DNA of 64,000 nucleotides from NCBI GenBank assembly GCA_900318335.1, contig ONKF01000009.1, positions 17,869 to 81,868 on the forward strand, read 5' to 3'. This stretch comes from an uncultured Prevotellaceae bacterium (lineage in GTDB: Bacteria > Bacteroidota > Bacteroidia > Bacteroidales > Muribaculaceae). This document shows positions 42,780-52,014 of this stretch, piece after piece. Under the pieces are notes generated by a model. That model was not told the DNA's origin and did not search any database. It saw only the letters and a program-made list of their open reading frames with translations. Both the position numbers and the translations under genes were made by a program. Within the stretch, counting starts at the first letter, position 1. Every line of letters begins with the position of its first letter.

Positions 42780-45149
42780 ATGAATGAGAATTATCTGGAG
42801 AAACTGAATGAGCAGCAGCGGGTGGCAGTCGAGTATTGCGACGGGCCACAGCTCGTTATTGCCGGTGCGGGGTCGGGCAAGACTCGTGTGCTGACCTACA
42901 AAATTGTGCACCTGCTGCACGAGGGTTACGAGCCCTGGCGCATCATGGCGCTGACGTTCACCAACAAGGCCGCACGCGAGATGCGCGAGCGCATTGAGCC
43001 GCTGGCCGGACCGGAGGTTGCCGCACAGTTATGGATGGGCACCTTCCATTCCATATTCTCTCGCCTGTTGCGCCGTAATGCCGAGCGCATCGGGTTCAAG
43101 CCAGACTTCACCATCTACGACCAGAGTGACTCCCGCTCACTCATCAAGCTCATTGTCAAGGATATGGGGCTTGATGACAAGGTATATAAGCCCGCCACGA
43201 TTCAGAACCAGATCAGCAATGCCAAGAATGCCCTGATCACGCCCGACGACTATGCCCGCAACCAGGGGCTAATCGATGCCGACCGCAATGCCCAGCGTCC
43301 CGAGACTGTGGCCATCTATCGCGCATACTGGAACCGCTGCCGCATTGCCGGAGCGATGGACTTTGACGATCTGCTGCTTTACACCAACATCCTGTTGCGT
43401 GATAACGAGGACGTTCTGGAAAGGTATCAGGAGTTTTTCCGATATATCCTTGTGGACGAGTATCAGGACACAAACTTCTCGCAGCACCTGATTGTGCACC
43501 AACTGAGTAAACGTTACAACCGGCTGTGTGTCGTGGGAGATGATGCCCAGAGCATCTATAGCTTCCGCGGCGCCAACATCGACAACATCCTGAGGCTGCA
43601 ACGCTTCTATCCCGATATCAAGACCTTCAAACTCGAGCGCAATTACCGTTCCACCCAGACCATCACCGATGCCGCCAACAGCCTCATCGAGAAAAACAAG
43701 GGTCAGATTGCCAAACATCTGTTCAGCAAGAACCAGGTGGGCGAGAAAATCCCGGTCATCAGGTGCTTCAGCGATTATGAGGAGGCCTATGTCGTTGCCA
43801 ACCAGATTGCTGCCCTCAAGGCGCGCCAGGGCGACAGCTACGAGGACTATGCCGTGCTCTACCGCACCAATGCTCAGTCCCGTGTCCTCGAGGAGGCCCT
43901 GAGCAACGGTGGACGCCGCGATAAGCACGGTAATATGCGCAACGCGATTCCCTACCGCATCTATGGCGGACTGTCTTTCTACCAGCGCAAGGAGGTGAAA
44001 GACGCCATCTGCTATTTCAGGCTCGTTATCAATCCAGATGACGACGAGGCCGTCAGGCGTGTCATCAACTACCCCACCCGCGGCATCGGCGACACGACTG
44101 TGGGCAAGATTAACCACTGCGCCACCCAGAATGGGGTGAGCATGTGGCAAGTGATGACCCACCCAGAGCAGTATGAGCTGAACGTCAACCGAGGCACCCT
44201 GGCCAAATTAGAGGGCTTCAGCACTCTGATCAACGGTCTGATAGAACTGAATCAGAGCGGCAGTGACGCCTTGACAGTGGCCCGGGAAACAATCAAGCGT
44301 TCCCGCATCAAGAGTATTCTCATGGGTGACAACACACCCGAGAACATCAGCCGCATCGAGAACCTCGACGAGTTGATGAACGCGGTGAGCGACTTCCAGC
44401 AAGGCAAGGAGGAAAGCGGCGACGAGCATTGCCAGATTGGCGACTTCCTGGCCGAGACCTCATTGCTCACCGATCAGGACATGAATGACCCTGATGGCGA
44501 GAAAGTCACCCTGATGACGGTTCATGCCGCCAAGGGACTGGAATTCCGTAATGTCATCATCGTAGGCGTGGAAGAAGACCTGTTCCCCAGTGCCATGAGC
44601 ATGGACTCGATCTACCAGATTGAGGAGGAACGGCGACTGCTGTATGTCGCCATCACCCGAGCCGAAGTGAACTGCGTCATCACCTATGCCACGTCACGCT
44701 ACCACAATGGCCAGACCAAGTCATGTGTGATGAGCCGTTTCCTGCGCGACATCTCGCCCGAATATCTGCTGATGGGCAGCACCAACTCGGCACCCGTTCC
44801 GTCCCGCAAACGTAACCGATGGGACGATGACTTCGATGATACTCCCCGACCCGCCCCCGCAAGTCGGGCAAGACCCTCGATAACTCCCAGCCCATCGACG
44901 CCACCGAGGACCCCCATGCCACCGAGACCCACAGCTCCCACTCCACCACCGGCCAATGCAAGCGGTAACTTTACTATCCACACCGCCGAAGAGTTGAGCG
45001 TGGGGTGCGAGATTCTGCACCAGCGTTTCGGTCACGGCACTGTTGCCGGAATTGACACCAGTGGCAGCGATGCAAAAATCGACGTCACCTTCAATGACGG
45101 GCAGACCCGCAAACTGTTATTAAAATTCGCAAAATTTGAAATATTGTAA
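42780..45149 (+). CDS. UvrD/PcrA-type superfamily 1 DNA helicase
   Basis: A 789-residue 3'-5' helicase for repair and for removal of proteins from DNA. It has the Q motif LNEQQRVAVE, Walker A AGAGSGKTRVL, motif II VDEYQDTN, motif III GDDAQSIYSFRGA, motif IV YRS, motif V TVHAAKGLEF and motif VI LLYVAITRAE. The linker before the C-terminal Tudor-like domain is proline-rich and low in complexity (about 695-735), as in PcrA. nspC follows after 5 nt. Confidence 0.96.
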   Translation: MNENYLEKLNEQQRVAVEYCDGPQLVIAGAGSGKTRVLTYKIVHLLHEGYEPWRIMALTFTNKAAREMRERIEPLAGPEVAAQLWMGTFHSIFSRLLRRNAERIGFKPDFTIYDQSDSRSLIKLIVKDMGLDDKVYKPATIQNQISNAKNALITPDDYARNQGLIDADRNAQRPETVAIYRAYWNRCRIAGAMDFDDLLLYTNILLRDNEDVLERYQEFFRYILVDEYQDTNFSQHLIVHQLSKRYNRLCVVGDDAQSIYSFRGANIDNILRLQRFYPDIKTFKLERNYRSTQTITDAANSLIEKNKGQIAKHLFSKNQVGEKIPVIRCFSDYEEAYVVANQIAALKARQGDSYEDYAVLYRTNAQSRVLEEALSNGGRRDKHGNMRNAIPYRIYGGLSFYQRKEVKDAICYFRLVINPDDDEAVRRVINYPTRGIGDTTVGKINHCATQNGVSMWQVMTHPEQYELNVNRGTLAKLEGFSTLINGLIELNQSGSDALTVARETIKRSRIKSILMGDNTPENISRIENLDELMNAVSDFQQGKEESGDEHCQIGDFLAETSLLTDQDMNDPDGEKVTLMTVHAAKGLEFRNVIIVGVEEDLFPSAMSMDSIYQIEEERRLLYVAITRAEVNCVITYATSRYHNGQTKSCVMSRFLRDISPEYLLMGSTNSAPVPSRKRNRWDDDFDDTPRPAPASRARPSITPSPSTPPRTPMPPRPTAPTPPPANASGNFTIHTAEELSVGCEILHQRFGHGTVAGIDTSGSDAKIDVTFNDGQTRKLLLKFAKFEIL

Positions 45150-45154
45150 TCATC

Positions 45155-46300
45155 ATGACCGACTACAAAACACCATATTATATCGTGTATGAGGAAAAGC
45201 TGCGCAAGAACATTGAGTTGATTACCGGTGTTGCACAGCGCACTGGAGTGGACATCATCATGGCCTTCAAGGCCAATGCCTTGTGGCGCACGTTTGACGT
45301 GTTCAGGGAATACGGCATCGAGTCCACTGCCAGTTCTATCAACGAGATGCTGCTGGCCAACGACGAGCTCAAGTGCCGCACCCACACCTATTGCCCGGCC
45401 TATACCGACGATACGATCGACGCCTATATCGCAGGCAGTTCCCACATCACGTTTAACTCGGTAGAGCAATACAAGCGCTTTGCCGACAAGGTGAAGCAGC
45501 ACAATATGGACTGGCCTGGAGAACAGGTGAGTTGCGGCTTGAGGGTCAACCCGATGTGCTCGGTCATCGAGACCGATATCTATAATCCCTGCTGCCCGGG
45601 ATCACGATTTGGTGTGCTTGCCAGCGACCTCAAGGAGTTGCCCGAGGGCATCGAGGGTTTCCACTTCCATGCCTTGTGCGAGAGCACGAGTTTTGACTTG
45701 GAGAAGGTATTGTTGGCATTGAAGCAGCAATTTGGCCATTTTCTGCCCCGCCTCAAGTGGCTCAATATGGGCGGCGGCCACCTGATGACCCGCAAGGGAT
45801 ATAATATCGGCCATCTGGAACAGGTGTTGGGCGCATTCCAGGGTGCTTACCCCAACCTGCAGCTCATCCTTGAGCCTGGCAGCGCCTGGTGCTGGCAGAC
45901 GGGCGACCTCGAGGCCTCGGTAGTCGATGTCGTGACCAACAGTGGCATCAGCACAGCGATTGTGGATGTGTCATTTGCCTGCCACATGCCCGATTGCCTG
46001 GAGATGCCCTATCAACCTAAAATCAGCCAAGCCCTCGACGAGGTGGATCCGATGAAGCCCACTTACCGCATGGGCGGCAATTCGTGCCTGAGTGGTGATT
46101 ACGTGGGTGACTGGAGCTTTGAAAAGCCGCTCAAACGCGGTGACCGCATCACATTTGAGGACATGAACCACTACACCACCGTCAAGACCAACATGTTTAA
46201 CGGTATACAACATCCGTCTATCCTTTACAAAAGAATAGACGGAACTATAGAAGTGCTGCGGGAATTTGATTACATCGACTACAAGACCCGCATGAGCTAA
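45155..46300 (+). CDS. nspC: Carboxynorspermidine decarboxylase
   Basis: A 381-residue PLP enzyme of the fold III (alanine racemase-like) decarboxylases. The PLP lysine is K39 (MAFKANALW); HALCES, MGGGH and the C-terminal GGNSCLSGDYVGDW are characteristic of NspC. It makes (nor)spermidine from the carboxylated precursor, the last step of the alternative polyamine route common in Bacteroidales. The partner dehydrogenase is not in the window. It is read through from the helicase gene. Confidence 0.95.
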   Translation: MTDYKTPYYIVYEEKLRKNIELITGVAQRTGVDIIMAFKANALWRTFDVFREYGIESTASSINEMLLANDELKCRTHTYCPAYTDDTIDAYIAGSSHITFNSVEQYKRFADKVKQHNMDWPGEQVSCGLRVNPMCSVIETDIYNPCCPGSRFGVLASDLKELPEGIEGFHFHALCESTSFDLEKVLLALKQQFGHFLPRLKWLNMGGGHLMTRKGYNIGHLEQVLGAFQGAYPNLQLILEPGSAWCWQTGDLEASVVDVVTNSGISTAIVDVSFACHMPDCLEMPYQPKISQALDEVDPMKPTYRMGGNSCLSGDYVGDWSFEKPLKRGDRITFEDMNHYTTVKTNMFNGIQHPSILYKRIDGTIEVLREFDYIDYKTRMS

Positions 46301-46338
46301 AGCTTAAGAAATCAGGATTTTCCTGCCCCAATCGGGTA

Positions 46339-47616
46339 TCAGCGGCCAGAATGGGCTACACCATAGCCCACTAAGTGGTCGTAACGGGCACCCAGGGGAT
46401 GGTCATATACCTTGACAAGGTATTCGTTGACCGTCTCAAAGTGGTCACCCTCGATGCGGCCGGTCTGACCCGTGGTAGTGCCATCAGGAACCCAGAGGTA
46501 CATATAATTATAGGCACCCTGCTTGAGCAACAGCTCGGCAGTGTAGCAACCTGAGCTTGCATCATATTTCATGATGGACTGTGACGCGGGATAACCCTCA
46601 TTGAACTCGCCGTAGAGCCACACGTTGCCGCCATTGAGTTTGCCATAGGTGTTCAAGGTGAAGTGAGTGATCATGTAATCGGCCTGTAGGGCGTTCTCGC
46701 CATAGGCTTCGGCATTGCGGATGGTGAAACGGCCAAATTGGGTCTGGTCATAGAGATACTGCATCTCGTTGCGAGGCTCATCGACCATCAGGGTGGCATG
46801 ATACATGGGGTCGTAATAACGGATGGACTGCACGCCCATATTCAGGTTGTGGGCATTGACTGTCTCAAAACGGCGGAACTCGTTACCGGCGGGGAAAATC
46901 AGGTCGCGGTTGTGATCATAGGTCACGTAGTCCACTCCCACCATCATGGGACGGCGAACCACCACCGAATTGTCTTGACGTGAGTTCTGGGTGACCTCGC
47001 AGATAAACTCGCTATAAGGATCCTTGATCTGGTTGGGCTTGTACCGCACATCGAACGACACCTGCTGGAAACGGTTATTATACTCGATATCAGTGCGTGA
47101 AGTGACCTCGGGTAGCACGCTCACCGTGCCCTCACACACCGAGAAGCGCGTCTGGAACAGAAGCTTGTCGGGATCATCCTGTTCATAGACCGTGAGCAGG
47201 TAGTTACCGCTCACGAGAAACTCCATGTCGGCATTGGGGAGGATGAACTGGTAATTGTAATAATGCACATAGGTCGCCTCGCTTTGGGCATAGTCATCGA
47301 TGTCGGCATAGTTAAAACCAGAAACATACTCGCTCTCGACCAGTTGAGACGGTTGCCAGTCGGCATTACAATGGGTCACACTGTAGCGCAGGTAGTGCAC
47401 ATCATAATCCAGATAATCAAAATTGACAAGCAGTCGCTGGTCCCCTCCCATCATGAGGATTGGCGGGATGTACATGTTGTTGGCAAGACACACCTTGAGT
47501 GAACGAACATTGTTGTCAAAGATGCGCACTTGGGTGTCTACTGCACGCTGAGCCACTGCGGCAAGGGCAATCATGCCGACGCACAGTATTGTGATTATTC
47601 TATTCCATTTATTCAT
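46339..47616 (-). CDS. Type IX secretion system plug protein-like (DUF5103)
   Basis: A 425-residue exported beta-rich protein. A signal peptide (ending near AVAQ) is followed by the conserved DUF5103 body, with VRSLKVCLANNMYIPPILMM, LVNFDYLDYDVHYLRYSVTH and the C-terminal GQTGRIEGDHFETVNEYLVKV. In Flavobacterium a member of this family plugs the SprA translocon of the T9SS. The start MNKWNR at 47616 is set by the signal peptide. It is convergent with nspC. Confidence 0.85.
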   Translation of the reverse strand: MNKWNRIITILCVGMIALAAVAQRAVDTQVRIFDNNVRSLKVCLANNMYIPPILMMGGDQRLLVNFDYLDYDVHYLRYSVTHCNADWQPSQLVESEYVSGFNYADIDDYAQSEATYVHYYNYQFILPNADMEFLVSGNYLLTVYEQDDPDKLLFQTRFSVCEGTVSVLPEVTSRTDIEYNNRFQQVSFDVRYKPNQIKDPYSEFICEVTQNSRQDNSVVVRRPMMVGVDYVTYDHNRDLIFPAGNEFRRFETVNAHNLNMGVQSIRYYDPMYHATLMVDEPRNEMQYLYDQTQFGRFTIRNAEAYGENALQADYMITHFTLNTYGKLNGGNVWLYGEFNEGYPASQSIMKYDASSGCYTAELLLKQGAYNYMYLWVPDGTTTGQTGRIEGDHFETVNEYLVKVYDHPLGARYDHLVGYGVAHSGR

Positions 47617-47662
47617 AGCAAGTTTCCAGTTTTTTTGTAAGACATGAAAACACGCGACTGGT

Positions 47663-48637
47663 TTAACGCAGGAGCAGATATACGGTATAGGCCACATAGG
47701 CGCCAAAGAAGATGACGCCCTCGATGCGGTCAAACTTGTCCTTCTTAAATGTAAGAACAACCACATAGAGCATGATAGCCGACACAAACATCACCGCATA
47801 GTCCCATATATTGATATCACGGAACTCCAACGGCTTAACTGTCGATGCGGTACCCAATATAAACATCAAGTTGAACAGGTTGCTGCCGATGACGTTTCCA
47901 AGGGCCAACTGGGGGTTCTTCTTGGAAGCGGCGATGACGGCAGTGACCAGTTCTGGCAGAGAAGTGCCCACAGCGACAATGGTGATGGCGATTACCGCCT
48001 CGCTCATGCCCCATGCGCGAGCCAGATTCTTGGCACTGTCAAGGAACAGGTTTCCACCATAGATGAGGCCGGCCAGCGAAACGATGGCGATGCCCCACAG
48101 GAGCAAAGGATTCTTGCCCGTTAACGAGGAAGAGGCCTCCTCGTCGGCTTCCTCGATAGCCTTCATGGGATTCTTGCCCTTCTGGACAACCACCCAACCC
48201 ATGTAGGTGACGAAGCAGGTCAACAATACCAGACCGTCCAGGCGATTGAGTGAATTCTTGGAGAATCCCGGCAGAATCGTGTCATTGGCAATCAGGGCAA
48301 CAAATATCGTTGCGATGATCAGGAACGGGATGTCACGATGACGTTGCAGCCGCTCGATGGCAAACGGGTAAATCATTGCGGTGACACCGAGGATAAGGAA
48401 GATGTTGGCGATATTGGAGCCGATAACATTTCCCATGGCGATGTCTCCGCTATCACTCAACGCCGATGACACCGAGACAAACAGTTCGGGTGCACTGGTG
48501 CCGATGCCCACGATAGTAAGTCCAATGATGAAATTGGAAATCTTGGCACGCTGGGCAATGGCCACCGACGAGTCAACAAGATAGTTGGCAGCGAGCAACA
48601 GCAACCCCAGACCGACTACAAGAAGGATATAATCCAT
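47663..48637 (-). CDS. Calcium/sodium antiporter (YrbG-like)
   Basis: A 324-residue CaCA-family exchanger with about ten membrane helices. The two alpha repeats are clear: GIGTSAPELFVSVSSA with GNVIGSNIANI, and AVGTSLPELVTAVIAA with GNVIGSNLFNL. It exchanges Na+ and Ca2+ across the inner membrane. It lies downstream of alaS, beyond a terminator. Confidence 0.95.
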   Translation of the reverse strand: MDYILLVVGLGLLLLAANYLVDSSVAIAQRAKISNFIIGLTIVGIGTSAPELFVSVSSALSDSGDIAMGNVIGSNIANIFLILGVTAMIYPFAIERLQRHRDIPFLIIATIFVALIANDTILPGFSKNSLNRLDGLVLLTCFVTYMGWVVVQKGKNPMKAIEEADEEASSSLTGKNPLLLWGIAIVSLAGLIYGGNLFLDSAKNLARAWGMSEAVIAITIVAVGTSLPELVTAVIAASKKNPQLALGNVIGSNLFNLMFILGTASTVKPLEFRDINIWDYAVMFVSAIMLYVVVLTFKKDKFDRIEGVIFFGAYVAYTVYLLLR

Positions 48638-48655
48638 ATTCTATTGATAAAAGAA

Positions 48656-48714
48656 AGGATGTGCCATAATGCAAGGTCCTATCAGGAAACCAGAGGCTAA
48701 TTATGACACATCCT
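48656..48714 (-). terminator. Terminator of alaS
   Basis: A 15-bp inverted repeat with one mismatch (AGGATGTGCCATAAT at 48656-48670 and 48700-48714), with TTTCTTTTATC after it on the minus strand. It lies 14 nt past the alaS stop. Confidence 0.75.
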
Positions 48715-48728
48715 CAACAATTTAAATT

Positions 48729-51344
48729 CTATTTAAGGGCCTCACGCATGGCAACCATAGCATCCTCGAGACCTTGAGGATTGCGGCCACCAGCCTGAGC
48801 GAAGTGAGGCTGACCGCCACCACCGCCCTGGATGCACTTGGCTGCGCCACGCACGATGTTGCCGGCGTTCTTGCCTGCCTTGACGAGATCCTCGGTGAGC
48901 ATCACAGTCAACATGGGCTTGCCCTCATATTCGGTGGCGGCAAGGAATGCGGTTGCCGGCTGGCAATCGGCCTTGATGGCGAGGGCGACACCCCTGACGA
49001 CATCAGGCAGGCGATTACCAGTGAGAGTAATCACATGAATGCCGTTTTCCTCCTTGGCCTCGGCAATGAGCTGCTTGGACAGAATGGATATGCGCTGCTT
49101 CATGAATTCATCGACCTGCTTCTTGAGGTCGGCATTCTCGGCAAGTGACTTATTGAGTGCCGCAATGGCATCGGGAGCGTTGTTCAACATCTCCTTGATG
49201 TGTCCCAACGTGTCCTGAACGGTATCGAGCATTTCCTCGACACGGGCACCAGTGACGGCTTCGATACGGCGGATGCCGGCGGCAATACTGCTCTCGCTGA
49301 CGATGCGCACCATGCCGATATTACCCGTGTTGTTCACGTGGGTACCACCACACAGCTCGACCGAATCGCCATACTTGATGACACGCACACGGTCGCCATA
49401 CTTCTCGCCGAAGAGAGCCATAGCACCCATCTGCTTGGCTTCATCGATGGGCACCTCGCGATGCTCTTCACGAGGAATGGCGTTGCGGATCATCTTATTG
49501 GCCAGATGCTCCACCTGACGGATTTCCTCGGGAGTCACCTTGCGGAAGTGCGAGAAGTCAAAGCGCAACGAGACGGGGTCAACATAGGAACCCTTCTGCT
49601 CAACATGTGTACCCAGCACTTGACGCAGGGCAGAATGGAGCAAGTGGGTTGCGGTGTGGTTGCACTCGATGGCATGACGAGCCTCGAGGTCGATAGCGGC
49701 ATGGAAGGTCGCATTGACATCGGTGGGCAACTTGGCGGTGATGTGCACGGGCAGGTTGTTCTCGCGCTTGGTGTATTCCACCTCGATGACCTCGTCACCA
49801 TTGGTGAGCGTGCCGCGGTCACCTACCTGACCACCCATCTCGGCATAGAACGGGGTGCGGTCCAGCACAATCTGATAGAATGACTTGTTCTTCTGGGTCA
49901 CTTTGCGGTAACGCAGGATGTTCACGTCACACTCGGTGAGGTCATAGCCCACAAACTCGGTAACGCCGTCCTTGAGTTCCACCCAGTCGGTAGCCTCGAC
50001 GGCTGCAGCGTTGCGGGCACGTTCCTTCTGTTTCTGCATCTCGACATTGAATTCCTCCTCGTTGACGGTCATTCCGTTCTCACGCAGGATGAGTTCGGTC
50101 AAGTCGAGCGGGAAGCCGAAGGTATCATAGAGCGTGAACGCCTCCTTACCATCGACAACGGTCTTGCCAGCGCCCTTGGTGTCGGCAATGACCTTCTCGA
50201 TGAGTTTCATACCGGTATCCAGCGTGCGCAGGAAGGCGTCTTCCTCCTCCTTAGTCACGTGCTTGATGAGGTCGGCTTGAGCCTTAATCTCGGGATAGGC
50301 CTCGCCCATGCCCTCGATAAGGGTATCGATGAGACGATACATGAAGGCCTCCTTGAAGCCCAGGAAAGTGTAACCGTAGCGCACAGCACGACGCAGGATG
50401 CGACGGATAACGTAACCTGCCTTAGCATTGCTGGGCAGCTGTCCGTCGGCTATCGAGAAGGCGATGGTGCGCACGTGGTCGGCAACAACACGCATGGCAA
50501 CGTCAACGTCCTTGTTGTCACCATATTTCTTGCCGCACATCTCACCCAGCTTGCCGATGAGGGGCTGGAAGACGTCGGTATCATAATTGGATTTCTTGCC
50601 TTGCAGGGCCATGCACAGGCGCTCGAGGCCCATACCGGTATCAATCACCTTGTTGGGCAGGGGCTCCAGCGAGCCGTCGACCTTGCGGTTGTACTGCATG
50701 AACACGAGGTTCCAGATCTCGATGACCAGCGGATGATCCTTGTTGACGAGCGACACACCGGGCACAGCAGCCTTTTCCTCGTCGCTACGCAAGTCGATAT
50801 GAATCTCACTGCAAGGACCGCAGGGACCGGTATCACCCATTTCCCAGAAGTTGTCATGGGCATTGCCGTTGAGGATGTGGTCCTTGGGCAGATGGGCTTC
50901 CCAGAACTTGGCAGCCTCATCGTCACGGCTCACACCGATACTCTCATCACCCTCAAACACGGTAGCATACAGATTCTTGGGGTCGAGCTTGTAAACATTG
51001 ACCAGCAAGTCCCATGCCCAGTCAATGGCCTCATGCTTGAAGTAGTCGCCAAACGACCAGTTGCCCAGCATCTCAAACATGGTGTGATGGTAGGTGTCGT
51101 GGCCCACCTCTTCCAGGTCATTGTGCTTGCCGCTAACGCGAAGGCACTTCTGGGAGTCGGCAGCACGGCGCCACTGGGCATCCTTGTTACCGAGGATGAT
51201 GTCCTTGAACTGGTTCATTCCGGCATTGGTAAACATGAGGGTAGGATCGTCCTTGATTACCATGGGAGCCGAAGGCACGATGTGGTGGCCATGCTCCTCA
51301 AAGTAACGCTTGAACGTCTCGCGGATTTCATTTGCAGTCAGCAT
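48729..51344 (-). CDS. alaS: Alanyl-tRNA synthetase
   Basis: An 871-residue class II synthetase. The catalytic N-terminus ([30 protein letters not shown]) is followed by the editing domain with [12 protein letters not shown] and [13 protein letters not shown], and the C-terminal [13 protein letters not shown]. The start [11 protein letters not shown] at 51344 matches the family; the longer frame from 51389 overlaps the promoter of the divergent merR gene. Confidence 0.98.
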   Translation of the reverse strand: MLTANEIRETFKRYFEEHGHHIVPSAPMVIKDDPTLMFTNAGMNQFKDIILGNKDAQWRRAADSQKCLRVSGKHNDLEEVGHDTYHHTMFEMLGNWSFGDYFKHEAIDWAWDLLVNVYKLDPKNLYATVFEGDESIGVSRDDEAAKFWEAHLPKDHILNGNAHDNFWEMGDTGPCGPCSEIHIDLRSDEEKAAVPGVSLVNKDHPLVIEIWNLVFMQYNRKVDGSLEPLPNKVIDTGMGLERLCMALQGKKSNYDTDVFQPLIGKLGEMCGKKYGDNKDVDVAMRVVADHVRTIAFSIADGQLPSNAKAGYVIRRILRRAVRYGYTFLGFKEAFMYRLIDTLIEGMGEAYPEIKAQADLIKHVTKEEEDAFLRTLDTGMKLIEKVIADTKGAGKTVVDGKEAFTLYDTFGFPLDLTELILRENGMTVNEEEFNVEMQKQKERARNAAAVEATDWVELKDGVTEFVGYDLTECDVNILRYRKVTQKNKSFYQIVLDRTPFYAEMGGQVGDRGTLTNGDEVIEVEYTKRENNLPVHITAKLPTDVNATFHAAIDLEARHAIECNHTATHLLHSALRQVLGTHVEQKGSYVDPVSLRFDFSHFRKVTPEEIRQVEHLANKMIRNAIPREEHREVPIDEAKQMGAMALFGEKYGDRVRVIKYGDSVELCGGTHVNNTGNIGMVRIVSESSIAAGIRRIEAVTGARVEEMLDTVQDTLGHIKEMLNNAPDAIAALNKSLAENADLKKQVDEFMKQRISILSKQLIAEAKEENGIHVITLTGNRLPDVVRGVALAIKADCQPATAFLAATEYEGKPMLTVMLTEDLVKAGKNAGNIVRGAAKCIQGGGGGQPHFAQAGGRNPQGLEDAMVAMREALK

Positions 51345-51383
51345 AATATTTTGTGTTAATATGTTATTAATGTTCGATTTTTG

Positions 51384-51414
51384 TTGCAAAGTCTAAACTA
51401 ATTGTTTACCTTTG
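51384..51414 (+). promoter_or_regulatory. Promoter of the merR-like gene
   Basis: TTG (51384-51386), 20 nt, TACCTTTG (51407-51414). The ATG at 51469 follows a leader of about 50 nt. Confidence 0.7.
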
Positions 51415-51468
51415 CGGTGTTATAAACAACCTGCAAAGTTAATTATTTCCATTAATTTATGCAAGACC

Positions 51469-51825
51469 ATGCGTGAACTGGATAAAAAATTCTACAAGAT
51501 TGGTGATGTTTCGGAGATTTTAGGCATCCCCGAATCTACCTTGCGCTACTGGGAGACGCAATTCACCATCATCAAGCCCAAGCGTAACAAGAAGAACATC
51601 CGTTACTACACCCCCAATGATATCGAGATCATCAGCAAGGTGTATTACCTCGTCAAGGAGAAGGGTTTGAAGCTGGATGCCGCCCAGGCACAGATACGCC
51701 ACAACCGTGACGGCGTGGACAAGCGTTTTGACGCCATCGAGCAGCTCAAGAACATCAAGGAACAGCTCATGGGCTTCCAGCGAACGCTTGATGAAGTTTT
51801 CCCTGACGTCCCGGCAGCCAGGTAA
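51469..51825 (+). CDS. MerR-family transcription regulator
   Basis: A 118-residue protein with an N-terminal MerR helix-turn-helix (KIGDVSEILGIPESTLRYWE) and wing, then a helical dimerisation stretch. The effector domain is short, so a small-molecule or protein signal cannot be named. The gene is divergent from alaS, an arrangement I recall for related Bacteroidetes. The start at 51469 avoids the promoter at 51384-51414. Confidence 0.88.
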   Translation: MRELDKKFYKIGDVSEILGIPESTLRYWETQFTIIKPKRNKKNIRYYTPNDIEIISKVYYLVKEKGLKLDAAQAQIRHNRDGVDKRFDAIEQLKNIKEQLMGFQRTLDEVFPDVPAAR

Positions 51826-51858
51826 ACCACTACTTGCCAATCCATTCCACCGATATTT

Positions 51859-51900
51859 AATCAGGCGGTCGCCCCATGAGCAACCGCCTGATTTTCTTTC
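51859..51900 (+). terminator. Terminator of the merR-like gene
   Basis: A perfect 11-bp stem (AATCAGGCGGT at 51859-51869, complement at 51883-51893), then TTCTTTC. Confidence 0.85.
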
Positions 51901-51918
51901 AATTCTCCCATGAATACA

Positions 51919-51958
51919 TGAAAAAAGGCTGGCGACGCGCGGTCACTGCGCATCGCCA
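51919..51958 (-). terminator. Terminator of the OmpP1/FadL-like gene
   Basis: On the minus strand CTGGCGA and TCGCCAG pair, extended by GCG/CGC after one mismatch, and are followed by CTTTTTTC. Confidence 0.75.
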
Positions 51959-52014
51959 GTCAAAAAATGAATTTTATAAACGTAATTTCTGGGTTGAAAT
52001 CAATTGTAATCCGA

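Noticed and set aside
50259-51359. Plus-strand open frame of about 366 codons opposite alaS
   Set aside because: It is antisense to an unambiguous alaS and shows no recognisable domain.
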